Shown here piece by piece: positions 9,226-20,700 of a stretch of DNA of 64,000 nt. The notes below the pieces were generated by a model. It was not told where the DNA came from. It worked only from the letters and a program-made list of their open reading frames with translations, and ran no database searches. The DNA comes from an uncultured Phycisphaerales bacterium (lineage in GTDB: Bacteria; Planctomycetota; Phycisphaerae; Sedimentisphaerales; Anaerohalosphaeraceae): NCBI GenBank assembly GCA_937868095.1, contig CALMLO010000033.1, positions 62,001 through 126,000 of the forward strand, read 5' to 3'. Position numbers and translations under genes: made by a program. Numbering within the stretch: the stretch's first letter is position 1; every line of letters starts with the position of its first letter.

Positions 9226-9450
9226 CTACCGGGTGTACATTGGCGTCAGCCGGCTTGGCTGATCCAGCATCAAAATAGCGTCAATATCCTCCTGAAACAT
9301 CAGCCAGGTGGAATGAATGGCATGGTGGTGCTGCTGATCCACTTCGTTCACCGTCATACCTGGTGAGCCGGCACAACCCGTCAGAAATCCAACCATACAA
9401 ACAAACAAACTGAAGACCACGGTTTGAAGCAGCCGTTTTATTCGTCTCAT
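9226..9450 (-). CDS. Small predicted lipoprotein
   Basis: A 74-residue protein that starts MRRIKRLLQTVVFSLF and continues through a hydrophobic stretch to the lipobox LTGC, then AGSPGMTVNEVDQQHHHAIH. It should be lipidated and membrane-bound after signal peptidase II cleavage. The mature part is about 45 residues, rich in His and acidic residues, and ends in SRLTPMYTR. The ATG at 9450 was chosen because it gives a compact signal peptide; an ATG at 9462 adds four residues. I do not recognise the family. It lies at the edge of the putative origin region, on the same strand as cdaA, 126 nt upstream. Confidence 0.65.
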   Translation of the reverse strand: MRRIKRLLQTVVFSLFVCMVGFLTGCAGSPGMTVNEVDQQHHHAIHSTWLMFQEDIDAILMLDQPSRLTPMYTR

Positions 9451-9648
9451 CTTTGGCCCCATGCAGTTTTCTGATTCGAGCCCATCGGGCACTAAACTCC
9501 ACTGAAAATTATACTAATGTTCTGCAAAACCGCTGTCAATGGAAAAACAAACAACCCTGCTTTTTTAGAGGCATTTTGGAGAAGTGTACCTGTTTGGAAG
9601 ACTCCAATTCTACTGAAAAAGGTATGGAAAAGCCGGAACCTGGACTTA

Positions 9649-9657
9649 TGTGCATAA
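9649..9657 (-). promoter_or_regulatory. DnaA-box match TTATGCACA
   Basis: On the minus strand this 9-mer fits TTWTNCACA completely. It lies in the gene-free region upstream of dnaN. Confidence 0.45.
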
Positions 9658-9771
9658 TCTGTGAGCGAAGATGTGATTTCTGTGAACAGCGTTCCAGGCC
9701 CAGCCGGTTAGTTTACCTATCTTACGAACCATGAAGGCAAACTTTACAGTTTAAACAAAAACTCTCACAGG

Positions 9772-9780
9772 TTATCCACA
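9772..9780 (+). promoter_or_regulatory. DnaA box TTATCCACA
   Basis: Exact match to the classical high-affinity DnaA box, 270 nt upstream of the dnaN start and inside an AT-rich gap. Confidence 0.55.
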
Positions 9781-9893
9781 GGAAACTCGCCGAAATTATC
9801 TCTTGTAACTTGTGTTCTACAGGACAGTTACGGCTGGTTGTTCACGGAAAAGCCAAGATTTTAACAGTCTATATGACGAATAAGACTAAAGTC

Positions 9894-9918
9894 TTTCTTT
9901 AATTCTTATTTAAAGAAA
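9894..9918. repeat. AT-rich inverted repeat, possible DNA-unwinding element
   Basis: A perfect 9-bp inverted repeat (TTTCTTTAA / TTAAAGAAA) with a 7-nt AT-rich centre. It is the most AT-rich part of the gap and lies near the DnaA-box matches, as expected of an unwinding element. It has no following T-run in either direction that would make it a clear terminator. Confidence 0.35.
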
Positions 9919-9969
9919 ACCACCAACCAAGAGGGCTCAGGAAAAGCCGCTGTTTCCTTCAAAATCCAT

Positions 9970-9997
9970 TTGCAAATCCTTCCCGTTCATGTACACT
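9970..9997 (+). promoter_or_regulatory. Possible sigma-70 promoter for dnaN
   Basis: TTGCAA (9970-9975) and TACACT (9992-9997) are separated by 16 nt and lie 52 nt before the dnaN start. The match to TTGACA/TATAAT is fair. No other better pair was seen close to the gene. Confidence 0.4.
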
Positions 9998-10049
9998 ATG
10001 GGATCTATAGAATGTTCAACCGAGAGAGATATTTTTGCAGGGGAAAGCA

Positions 10050-11143
10050 ATGAAACTGGTGCTGAATCGTCAAGTATTTCAGGAGGCCCTGACGCTGGCC
10101 GGTATGGTTATCCCGCGAAGTACACCCAAGCCGATTCTGCAGTGTATTCGTCTTCGGACGCAGAAGGGCAAACTCTTTCTGTCGGCAACCGACCTGGAGG
10201 CGGGTATTGTTTGCGAAGTAGACCAGGTGGAAATTGCCGAAGAAGGCGATGCCGTTGTGCCGGCTGACAAGGTCAGTGCCATTGTCCGGGAGACGGCCGA
10301 TGAAACGATTCAGCTGGAGGAGTCTGAATCCACCCTGCATATCACAACGGCGGACAGCAAGTACACCATTTACGGCCATGACAGCCGGCAGTACCCTTCG
10401 GTGCCTGAATTTACCGGCAAGCCGGATTTGGAAGCCGCCCTCGAGCATCTCAAAGAGGGGATTACGCAAACCATCTTTGCGGCGGCGCGGGAGAGCACCC
10501 GCTATGCCCTCAACGGCGTCTTGTGGGAAATCAGCGACAAAAAACTGTATTTGGTGGCGACGGACGGCCGCCGTCTGGCCCGAAGTGCCTTGACGCTTCA
10601 GAAAGCCGCCCGTGTTCCGGAAGAGAAAATCATTGTCCCAGCCAAGACTATGGCTCTGCTGGAGAAATTGCCGCCGGACCCGGAAGCGGTCGTGTCCGTC
10701 TCATTTTCTGAAAACCGCGTTTCCGTCTCCTGCGGACGAATCACACTGAGTTCGACGCTTGTGGAAGGCAATTTCCCCAAGTACGAAGATATTATTCCGA
10801 CAGACTACGAAAAGAAAGTTGTACTCAATACTCAGGCCGCTATCAGTGCCGTCAAACGAGCTGCTCTTCTGGTGAGCGAAGACAGCAAGGGAATCAGAAT
10901 CTCCCTCCAAAACGGACAAATGCTCTTTTCCAGCCGGGCACCGGAAACCGGAGAAGCGCAGATTCAAATGACCGTTGATTATGACGGCCCTTCGATTGAA
11001 ATCGGGTTTAACCCGCAATTCCTGCTGGAGGCCTTTCGGGTCATTACGGCAGACACCTTCGAACTTCATCTGGGTGAACCGGATCGTCCCGGCTTAATCA
11101 AGAGCGGCCCTAACTTTTTGTATATTGTGATGCCGGTTCATTT

Positions 11144-11147
<4 letters not shown>
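10050..11147 (+). CDS. dnaN: DNA polymerase III sliding clamp, beta subunit
   Basis: A 365-residue protein of standard clamp length made of three repeated domains. Family landmarks include MKLVLNRQVFQEAL, STPKPILQCIRL, the GHDSRQYPSVPEF segment, ATDGRRLAR and the C-terminal LYIVMPVHL. It forms the ring that tethers polymerase III to DNA. The ATG at 10050 is chosen over the upstream TTG at 10035 because GGGGAAAG lies about 3 nt before it and the N-terminus fits the family. The stop overlaps the next start as ATGA, so dnaN is translationally coupled to dciA and gyrB. Confidence 0.97.
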
Positions 11148-13980
<2,833 letters not shown>

Positions 13981-14116
13981 CCAAAAAAGACAAAACAACC
14001 CCTTTTAAGCCGAAAGCAGATTTTTTCCTTGAAAGCCCTTTCCATTCTGGTAAGAATACTTTGCTGAATCTGATAAAAGAAAATGGATTGCCGAAACCGG
14101 CGCAAGGGAGGCTAAT

Positions 14117-14788
14117 ATGAAAAACGTAGCGGCGAGTTTGCTGATTGCAGTGCTGAGTTTTGTATGCGGCTGTACGAACAGCAGTCAGAAGAAGACGGAA
14201 CGCGTCAATACAGATGTAATCGATGCAGAAAAGATTCAGCTTCAGAACCGCATCGATCGCAAATTCGACGACCCTCAGGCCCACTATCAGTTGGGTAAAA
14301 TCTACCAGCGGGAAGGCCTTTTGGAGCGGGCTGCCTGGGAGTTTACCCTGGCGCTTCAGTTTGACCCGGTTCATTATTCTGCCCAAGCCGCTAAGGTGCG
14401 GGTTTATAAAGATTTAGGGCAGGCAGACCGTTCGGCTATCGCCGCAGAACTCTTTATTGACCAGGCCGGCGGCTCCGCGGAATCGCTTACTCTTTTGGGT
14501 CGGGCCTTTCAGACGGAGGGTCTGGATGATTATGCCCTCACCTGCTATCAGAAAGCCCTCGACCGTGCCCCCAACTCTGCCCTGCTTCACAAGCAAATTG
14601 GGTTTTTCTATCTCAGCAAGGGGGATACCCTCCGAGCCGAAGAATACCTTCGAAAAAGTATCCAGATTGACCCTTATCAGCCGGATGTTGCCGAACAACT
14701 GGGCAAACTGGGTGTTGTGATTCAAGTACCTCAACCAACTCAAAGCCGCTCCTCCTCCGCCCCTGCCCAAACAACGACTGCCCCGTAA
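14117..14788 (+). CDS. TPR-repeat lipoprotein
   Basis: A 223-residue protein with a signal sequence ending in a Cys-containing lipobox-like site (LSFVCGC, cleavage probably before the Cys at about residue 21). The body consists of TPR repeats, such as DPQAHYQLGKIYQREGLLE, SLTLLGRAFQTEGLDDYALT and LHKQIGFFYLSKGDTLRAEE. The tail is Ser/Pro/Ala-rich. It probably acts as an envelope protein-protein scaffold, but no specific partner is visible. The ATG at 14117 follows AAGGGAGG. Its stop TAA lies in the same frame as the downstream msrB, 18 nt before that gene's apparent start. Confidence 0.82.
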   Translation: MKNVAASLLIAVLSFVCGCTNSSQKKTERVNTDVIDAEKIQLQNRIDRKFDDPQAHYQLGKIYQREGLLERAAWEFTLALQFDPVHYSAQAAKVRVYKDLGQADRSAIAAELFIDQAGGSAESLTLLGRAFQTEGLDDYALTCYQKALDRAPNSALLHKQIGFFYLSKGDTLRAEEYLRKSIQIDPYQPDVAEQLGKLGVVIQVPQPTQSRSSSAPAQTTTAP

Positions 14789-14806
14789 GCAGAAAGGAGA
14801 AGGCAT

Positions 14807-15244
14807 ATCCAGAACAAGAAGAATAAAACGGTCCCTCCGGAAAAAGTTACCAAGTCTGATGACGATTGGAAGAATCTCCTCACGCCGGAGCAGTATCATA
14901 TCTTGAGGCAAGCCGGCACCGAAGCCCCCTATACAGGCCAATATAATGATTATTTTGAAAAAGGGGTGTATAAATGTGCCGGCTGCGGGCAGATTCTGTT
15001 TACCTCTGAAACCAAGTTTCCCTCCCATTGCGGCTGGCCTGCGTTTTATGATGTGGAGCAGGAAGGACGCGTCCGCCGGCGCATTGACCGAAGCGGCGGG
15101 CGGGTGCGCGTGGAAGTCGTATGCAGCTGCTGCGAGGGACATTTGGGACATGTTTTTGAAGACGGCCCTGCCCCGACAGGGCTTCGGTATTGCATCAATT
15201 CCGCCGCCTTGACGTTTGAGCCCGCCTCCCCCCACCAGCCATAG
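14807..15244 (+). CDS. msrB: Peptide-methionine (R)-S-oxide reductase MsrB, unusual start
   Basis: The product reduces methionine-R-sulfoxide in proteins. Visible landmarks are WKNLLTPEQYHILRQAGTE, the zinc-binding CAGC and CSCC pairs, CGWPAFYD and the catalytic RYCINSAALTFEP. The only conventional start in frame is TTG at 14903, which would remove the conserved first helix and has no ribosome binding site. An in-frame ATC at 14807 lies 7 nt after AGGAG (14795-14799), so I place the start there, giving 145 residues. This is either a rare AUC start or a base substitution or sequencing error in an original ATG. The domain itself is intact. Confidence 0.8.
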   Translation: MQNKKNKTVPPEKVTKSDDDWKNLLTPEQYHILRQAGTEAPYTGQYNDYFEKGVYKCAGCGQILFTSETKFPSHCGWPAFYDVEQEGRVRRRIDRSGGRVRVEVVCSCCEGHLGHVFEDGPAPTGLRYCINSAALTFEPASPHQP

Positions 15245-15279
15245 GGCTGGAAAGAGTATTTTTCCCAAAAACAAAAGAC

Positions 15280-15308
15280 TTGTGTATGATTTATGAAAAT
15301 GTTATGAT
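15280..15308 (+). promoter_or_regulatory. Promoter for tRNA-Pro
   Basis: TTGTGT (15280-15285) and TATGAT (15303-15308) are 17 nt apart, an ideal spacing, and lie 25 nt before the tRNA start. Confidence 0.5.
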
Positions 15309-15333
15309 TCTCTCTATAGATAATAGCAAATTT

Positions 15334-15408
15334 CGGGGCGTGGCGCAGTTTGGCTAGCGCGCTTGACTGGGGGTCAAGAGGTCGCAGGTTCAAGTCCTGT
15401 CGCCCCGA
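15334..15408 (+). tRNA. tRNA-Pro(GGG)
   Basis: A 75-nt cloverleaf. The acceptor arm CGGGGCG pairs with CGCCCCG at 15401-15407, followed by discriminator A. The anticodon stem CTTGA/TCAAG encloses the loop CTGGGGG, giving anticodon GGG for Pro CCC codons. The T arm contains GTTCAAGTC. The terminal CCA is not encoded. Confidence 0.93.
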
Positions 15409-15424
15409 GTCTTCTTAAAATCGG

Positions 15425-15450
15425 GCCGTTTTGACAAAAAGTAAAACGGC
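15425..15450. terminator. Hairpin between tRNA-Pro and the GH97 gene, possible bidirectional terminator
   Basis: A perfect 8-bp inverted repeat GCCGTTTT/AAAACGGC with a 10-nt loop. On the minus strand it is followed a few bases later by ATTTT, so it could stop the long carbohydrate-locus transcript; on the plus strand it follows the tRNA. Confidence 0.5.
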
Positions 15451-15502
15451 TGGTACACTGAAACCGCCGCTGAGCATTGAGCGGTACCTTTCCTGCTTTC
15501 CT

Positions 15503-17401
15503 TTATTGCCGGGGGACTTGTGTAATCCAGACGACAGCACCGCCGCGAGGGCTCATCGTGACCATAAGTTTGTCACCGGCCTTAACGATCTTACTTTCGC
15601 GTTTGAAAGCGGCGGGGTCTTCCGGATCATCACCAAACACTTCAGCCTGCCATGTACCCTGTCCCAGATAAGTCAGGTCGATCGGTAATCTGGCGGCTTC
15701 AGCTCCGTTGAGCACACCAATGTACCATTCCCGTCCGCGGCGTCGTGCAAACGCGGCTGTTTTGCCGATCTTGCTGCCGGGCAAAACAATTGTTTCATCC
15801 CAGGTGGAAGGTAAATGCCGCAGCAGGTCCTCGGCGGGATTATCAATAAAGTCCTGGTATTTGCCGGCGAAGTGCAGCAACGGCGAGGTCATATTCACTC
15901 CCTGTGCCAGCAAATGTGCCCAGGTATAGCCAACCATCTCCCGACGATCGAAGGCAGTGGGTGTATAATCAGCCGGACCGGCCAGGAAGCGTGTAAAGAG
16001 GACGATCTGGTCATGATCGGCGGCTTGAATGCGGCCATAGCGTGTCATGTGATATTCATGGCCGCGCACGGCTTCGCGCGTCAGTTCGTGCGGCCAGGTA
16101 CGTTGGCGGCCGGTAGGTTTCACGGCACCGTGAAAATTGCAGAGAAGATGCAATTCGGCGGTATCCTTAAGCGCCCCCTCGTACCAGCGAATAATCTCAG
16201 CCGTGCAGGGAGGGATGAAATCGATCTTGATGCCCGCGGCGCCAAGTGCAGCTACCTTTTCCAGGTATTCGCGTCGTGTCTCGGCGGTTCGCATTTCTGA
16301 AGAATTGACCCACACCAGGATCTTGACACCCTGTGTCTTGCCGTAGTTAATCACTTCCTTGAGACATTGCCACTGATCTTTACCAGGGGCACGCCAGTGG
16401 CGCCATCCTTCGTCGATCAGGTAATATTCGAAGCCGAGTCTTTGCGCTGCATCGACCCATTCCTTTTGGTCATCCAGCTTGGGAGCGCCGATAGCCCACC
16501 AATGCCAGAGGGAGCGGCCGGGTTTGATCCAGTCGGCATTGGCCAGTTCGGCCGGCGGTGGCGGGCAGAGGTTCGTTACAATGTCGCTGTTGACCAGTAT
16601 GTTAAGCCCCTCGGCAATAATGGCAACACGCCATGGCGTGACGATTGAACCTCTATGGCGCCAGCCGTCTGATGAAGCGGGGAAGATCGCTCTGAGTAAA
16701 TTGCCTTCACGAATCAATCCCATATCCGGAAAACAATCGTTGTTGGCCTCGGTGAGGGCTACATAGAGATCTTCTCCCAGTTTGAAGGTGATCGGAGGGG
16801 ACAGGGCCGTATCGACCGGCATGGAATCGAATGTTCCCGATTCAAAGGGTTTTTCGTATCCGTGATCATAACGAGCCCACCAGGCATCTGAATCCAAGGG
16901 CAATGCCCATGCGGTCGACTCACCGGCAATAGTGTGCAAGTTGTCATCAAGCTCGACACGGGTGCGCACTGCCGCCCCGTCATCGTAAGCCCGTATCTCC
17001 AGTTCGTACTTCATACCGCCGATTGATTCCACCGGGATCACAGCTTCATTGCAATGGTTGACCGCCACAGCATGATTACCAAAGGTCGGGTATTGCTCAT
17101 TGATGGTGCGGTTGCGGGGTTTGCCGAGCGTCACGGATTTCCCGAGATGATTGCCGTCGACGGTTAATCCCAGCGGCGCAGCGGCCAAGACGGATGTATC
17201 CAGACGCGTGACCGACCAGGTTAGCTGGCCGGCCGTATCAGGCTGGATTTCAACTTTTATTGTACCGTTCGGACTTTTCACAGTCACCGGCAAATCATCG
17301 GCTCCCAATACATTTCCCCGCAGTACTGCAGCCAAAAAAATTACGCTGTACACCCAGACAATTAAGGTTTTTTGTCTATGAGCATTCTTCTTGTAAATCA
17401 T
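15503..17401 (-). CDS. Glycoside hydrolase family 97 enzyme (alpha-glucosidase/alpha-galactosidase type)
   Basis: A 632-residue secreted protein with an N-terminal hydrophobic signal (VYSVIFLAAVLRGNVLG). The GH97 N-terminal beta-sandwich starts at VTVKSPNGTIKVEI. The barrel has SLWHWWAIGAPKLDDQKEWV, YYLIDEGWRHW, GIKIDFIPP, FHGAVKPTGRQRTWP and EAVRGHEYHM. A C-terminal beta domain ends in GGAVVWI. GH97 includes inverting alpha-glucosidases and retaining alpha-galactosidases; I cannot decide which from the residues seen. It is the last gene of the minus-strand carbohydrate locus and has no dockerin or CBM. A hairpin lies just beyond its stop. Confidence 0.9.
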   Translation of the reverse strand: MIYKKNAHRQKTLIVWVYSVIFLAAVLRGNVLGADDLPVTVKSPNGTIKVEIQPDTAGQLTWSVTRLDTSVLAAAPLGLTVDGNHLGKSVTLGKPRNRTINEQYPTFGNHAVAVNHCNEAVIPVESIGGMKYELEIRAYDDGAAVRTRVELDDNLHTIAGESTAWALPLDSDAWWARYDHGYEKPFESGTFDSMPVDTALSPPITFKLGEDLYVALTEANNDCFPDMGLIREGNLLRAIFPASSDGWRHRGSIVTPWRVAIIAEGLNILVNSDIVTNLCPPPPAELANADWIKPGRSLWHWWAIGAPKLDDQKEWVDAAQRLGFEYYLIDEGWRHWRAPGKDQWQCLKEVINYGKTQGVKILVWVNSSEMRTAETRREYLEKVAALGAAGIKIDFIPPCTAEIIRWYEGALKDTAELHLLCNFHGAVKPTGRQRTWPHELTREAVRGHEYHMTRYGRIQAADHDQIVLFTRFLAGPADYTPTAFDRREMVGYTWAHLLAQGVNMTSPLLHFAGKYQDFIDNPAEDLLRHLPSTWDETIVLPGSKIGKTAAFARRRGREWYIGVLNGAEAARLPIDLTYLGQGTWQAEVFGDDPEDPAAFKRESKIVKAGDKLMVTMSPRGGAVVWITQVPRQ

Positions 17402-17459
17402 GTTAATCTCGCTTTCATTCGATTTTCTTATCTTGGTTAGACGCTATACGACATCAAGG

Positions 17460-17708
17460 TTATGGTTTTGATCTCAAAACCTTCACAGTCTCACCCTTGT
17501 ACGCAACAACGGCATCGGGCTGTCCGGTTGGATTGATACCCACGCCATGACCGACGGCTACCCATACAATATGGAACATCCGTTCGTCGCACACCTCCAG
17601 GTGCAGCAGGCCGGACTTCAATTTCAACGTTACTCCTCGTCCATCTTTCTGAGCCGACCGGACTGGATTCGGTGCAATGATATCTCCAACTTGAGAAACA
17701 CCCTTCGT
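17460..17708 (-). pseudogene. Remnant of a glycoside hydrolase N-terminal beta-sandwich
   Basis: Between the GH97 and GH3-GH27 genes an open frame of about 83 codons has no usable start codon. Its translation contains GVTLKLKSGLLHLEVCDERM and ends in KGETVKVLRSKP followed by TAA. The pattern resembles the N-terminal beta-sandwich of GH31-type enzymes, but no catalytic part follows. It is probably a decayed or truncated gene, left by deletion. The family call is tentative. Confidence 0.4.
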
Positions 17709-17769
17709 TCACAAATTTCGATCCCATCAGAAAAGAGAATCGGATTTGCCTTTGAATCTTACTTTAAGT

Positions 17770-20700
17770 TTATTTTTTCACGGGTGCGATCTTTACCAGG
17801 ACAACACCATGGCGACCGACATCGGCCTGAAATTGGTCTTTGAAACTCCCCAGGTCCTTCTGACGCCACAGATCTCGTACAGTTTGTTCACCACTGATCC
17901 CAAGATCGGACCAGTTAACGGTAACGGTTTGTTCACGCAGGCCGCGATTAAACAAGCCGACGGCCTTGGAACCGTCTTGCATGTCTTTAGCCCATACTTC
18001 GAGTTTGCCATTCTGAGAAATTCGTCCGGCCTGACGTCCGAGAGGATCCTGATTGACTTCCAGGACTTCGTCGTTTGTCAGCAGGTTTAAGGTAAAATCG
18101 TCGAGCTGCGTCATATCACAGCCGATCAAGAGCGGAGCAGAAAGCAGGCACCAGAGACTGATATGAGTGTACTGCTCGTTAGGCGACAGACGACTGTCAC
18201 GCAATTGTGGTCCCCAGCCGACCTTGCCGATTACCAGCATATCCGGATCGTTGAAATGCCCCGGACCGGCGTATTTCTCAAGACCGGCCTGTCGAAAGCC
18301 AATTCCAGACATACTGCCCCAGCTGTCATTGATGTCCTGTGTGGTGCGCCATGAGTTGCCGCCGACCTGAGCTCCCCACTCCCAGACGTTACCCATTCCG
18401 TATTGGCAAAGGCCGTAAATGATGTCACGCGGCTGTTCTGACAACGCTTCATACATCCGCTCGAAGGGAATCTTGGCTTTCGTCAGGTCGTCCCCGCCTG
18501 TATAGGTGATATTCGGCACAGAGGAAGGATCCCAATCCTCAACCCCGCGATATGCCTCGAAGGCGGGATTGTAGGAACACCAGTCATATTTAAGATAGTC
18601 GAATCCCCACTCAGCATATTGCTGTGCATCCTGAAGTTCATGGTCAAAACTGCCAACGCAACCGCCGCACGTCCAGGGCCCCGGTCCCGAATAAATGCCG
18701 ATCTTGAGACCCTTGCTGTGCACGTAATCGACCAGACCCTTCATGTCCGGGAAGCGAGGATTGGGCAGAATCCGACCCTCGGAATCTCGCTTGGGTCCTT
18801 GCAGGGTGGGGTCATCTGAATCGCGATGCACCTGCCAAAAATCGTCAATATTGATATACGTCCAGCCGTGGTTAATCAAACCGCTCTCGACCATGGCATC
18901 AGCCGCGGCCTTGATCTTTTCAGCCGTCACCGAAGCGGCAAAGCAGTTCCAACTGTTCCAGCCCATCGCGGGCGTAAGACCGATGTTGGAACCACAGACG
19001 ATTCCGAACTCCTGATCCGCCCGGCCGAGTGCATTTTTGGCGTGGAGCATCACCTTGTATTTGCCGGGCTTTTTTAATGTGCCTGTTATCTGTCCGGTTT
19101 TGGAATCAAGACTCAGCCCTGAAGGAAGTCCATCGGCTGAAAACATCATCGGGCGGTCGCCCGCGGCTGCGATCCTGAACAAAAACGGAGATCCGGGACG
19201 AACGCCAAATACCTTTGCCCCATTGATGCGGGGCGTTGAAGCGGGCTTTGGTGTCAGAATTACTGCGTCCTCAATGGGCGGAATATCAAGTTTCGGCTTG
19301 GCGTTACGAATCAGGGTCATCTTTAAGTCCACCCAGTCGGCATGGTCCCAATCGTATCCATCCCCGGCATCCAGGGCCAGAAGCGACAGGGTTTTGACGC
19401 CTCTCACATCTATGGAGAAACCTTTTGCCGCATCTCCCGGCTTCATCAGACCGCTGCTCCAAACCTCTTTCCCATCGGCCGTAATTTTAAAAACCACCGA
19501 ACCCCGGCCGTGGGTTTCATCATCCAGACCCGCCAATCCTGACAATTCGACTCCCTTTCCGTCCAGCAGCAGCGGTATTTCAGAATTGGCGTGTGTTCCG
19601 ATGCCGTTTTGAAATTGTTGCCCGGCGATTTGCAAGTGCCTGTTATCAACAGAGCGGTTAGAACGTGCCTGCCCCCAACTCTGTTCAACACGCGAAACGT
19701 CAAGCGCAGACAGCAGGATTGTTTCTGTTTGAGAATTTTCCGCAGCGGATGCCGTGCTCCCGGCGGAAACAATTTTTAATGGTAATTCCAATCGGATATC
19801 ATCCGAGGCCGCACCGACGAGGATTTCATAGTTTCCCGGCTCGACCACGTACTGTTTTTTCTGAGTATCCCAGTAGCGCATTTGTTCAGCGGGGACTTCA
19901 ACCGTCACTTGCTTTGATTGACCCTTTTTGACATGAACCCGGGCAAAACCGCATAAAGCGAGTTTGGGCTGCGGAACACTGGGATTGACGTGACGGAAAT
20001 AAACCTGGGCTACATCGTCACCATCAAAACGGCCTGTGTTTTCAATCGTAAACGACAGTTTCGCGATGCCATTGGCGGGTATCTTTTCCGAGGCCAGCTT
20101 GCCCTCCCTATATTCGAACGTTGTATAACTCAGACCATGCCCAAACGCATAGAGGGGCTTGCCTTGAAAGTACTTATAAGTCCGATTTTCCATCGAATAG
20201 TTTCTAAAGTCAGGTAAATCTGAGGTTGCGCGATAGAATGTTATTGGTAAACGGCCCGATGGATTAATTTCGCCAAACAGAACTTCGGCAACTGCCTGTC
20301 CGCCGTTCTGGCCCGGATACCATGCCTGCAATATTGCGGGCAAATGCTCATCTTCCCAGGTCAGTGCAATGGCCGAGCCGCTGCAATTGACCATGACGAT
20401 AGGCTTGCCGGCTGCATAAAGTGCCCGCAGAAGCTGCGATTGCACTTCGGGCAGTTCAATTGAATCACGATCGAATCCTTCGCCTTCCTGTGCGGGCGTG
20501 ATACCGCCGACATAAATGATCAAATCCGCATTAGCCGCATGTTCAAGAGCTTCGGCTTTGAGTTTCGACACGGGACGGTCCGTCTCATTATCCTGTCGGC
20601 TCCAGGCGGCGGTCCCGGGTTTGGTGGTAACCGGACTGCCCATCGCATAAGTTATTTCAATTCCATCTCCGGCCAACTGTTTAATGCCGTCCAAAATTGA

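Larger units (their letters stand above)
9500..10034. other. Candidate replication origin region (oriC) before dnaN
   Basis: About 535 nt without a credible gene, between the minus-strand lipoprotein/cdaA block and the plus-strand dnaN-dciA-gyrB block. It is AT-rich compared with its flanks. It has two matches to the DnaA-box consensus TTWTNCACA (9772-9780 plus, 9649-9657 minus) and looser matches near 9681-9689 and 9839-9847. An AT-rich inverted repeat lies at 9894-9918. Many bacterial origins lie beside dnaN and gyrB. dnaA itself is not in the window, so the call is an inference. Confidence 0.5.

Noticed and set aside
15409-15502. Integration site at the tRNA-Pro gene
   Set aside because: No integrase and no repeat of the tRNA 3' end was noticed at the far side of the carbohydrate locus.
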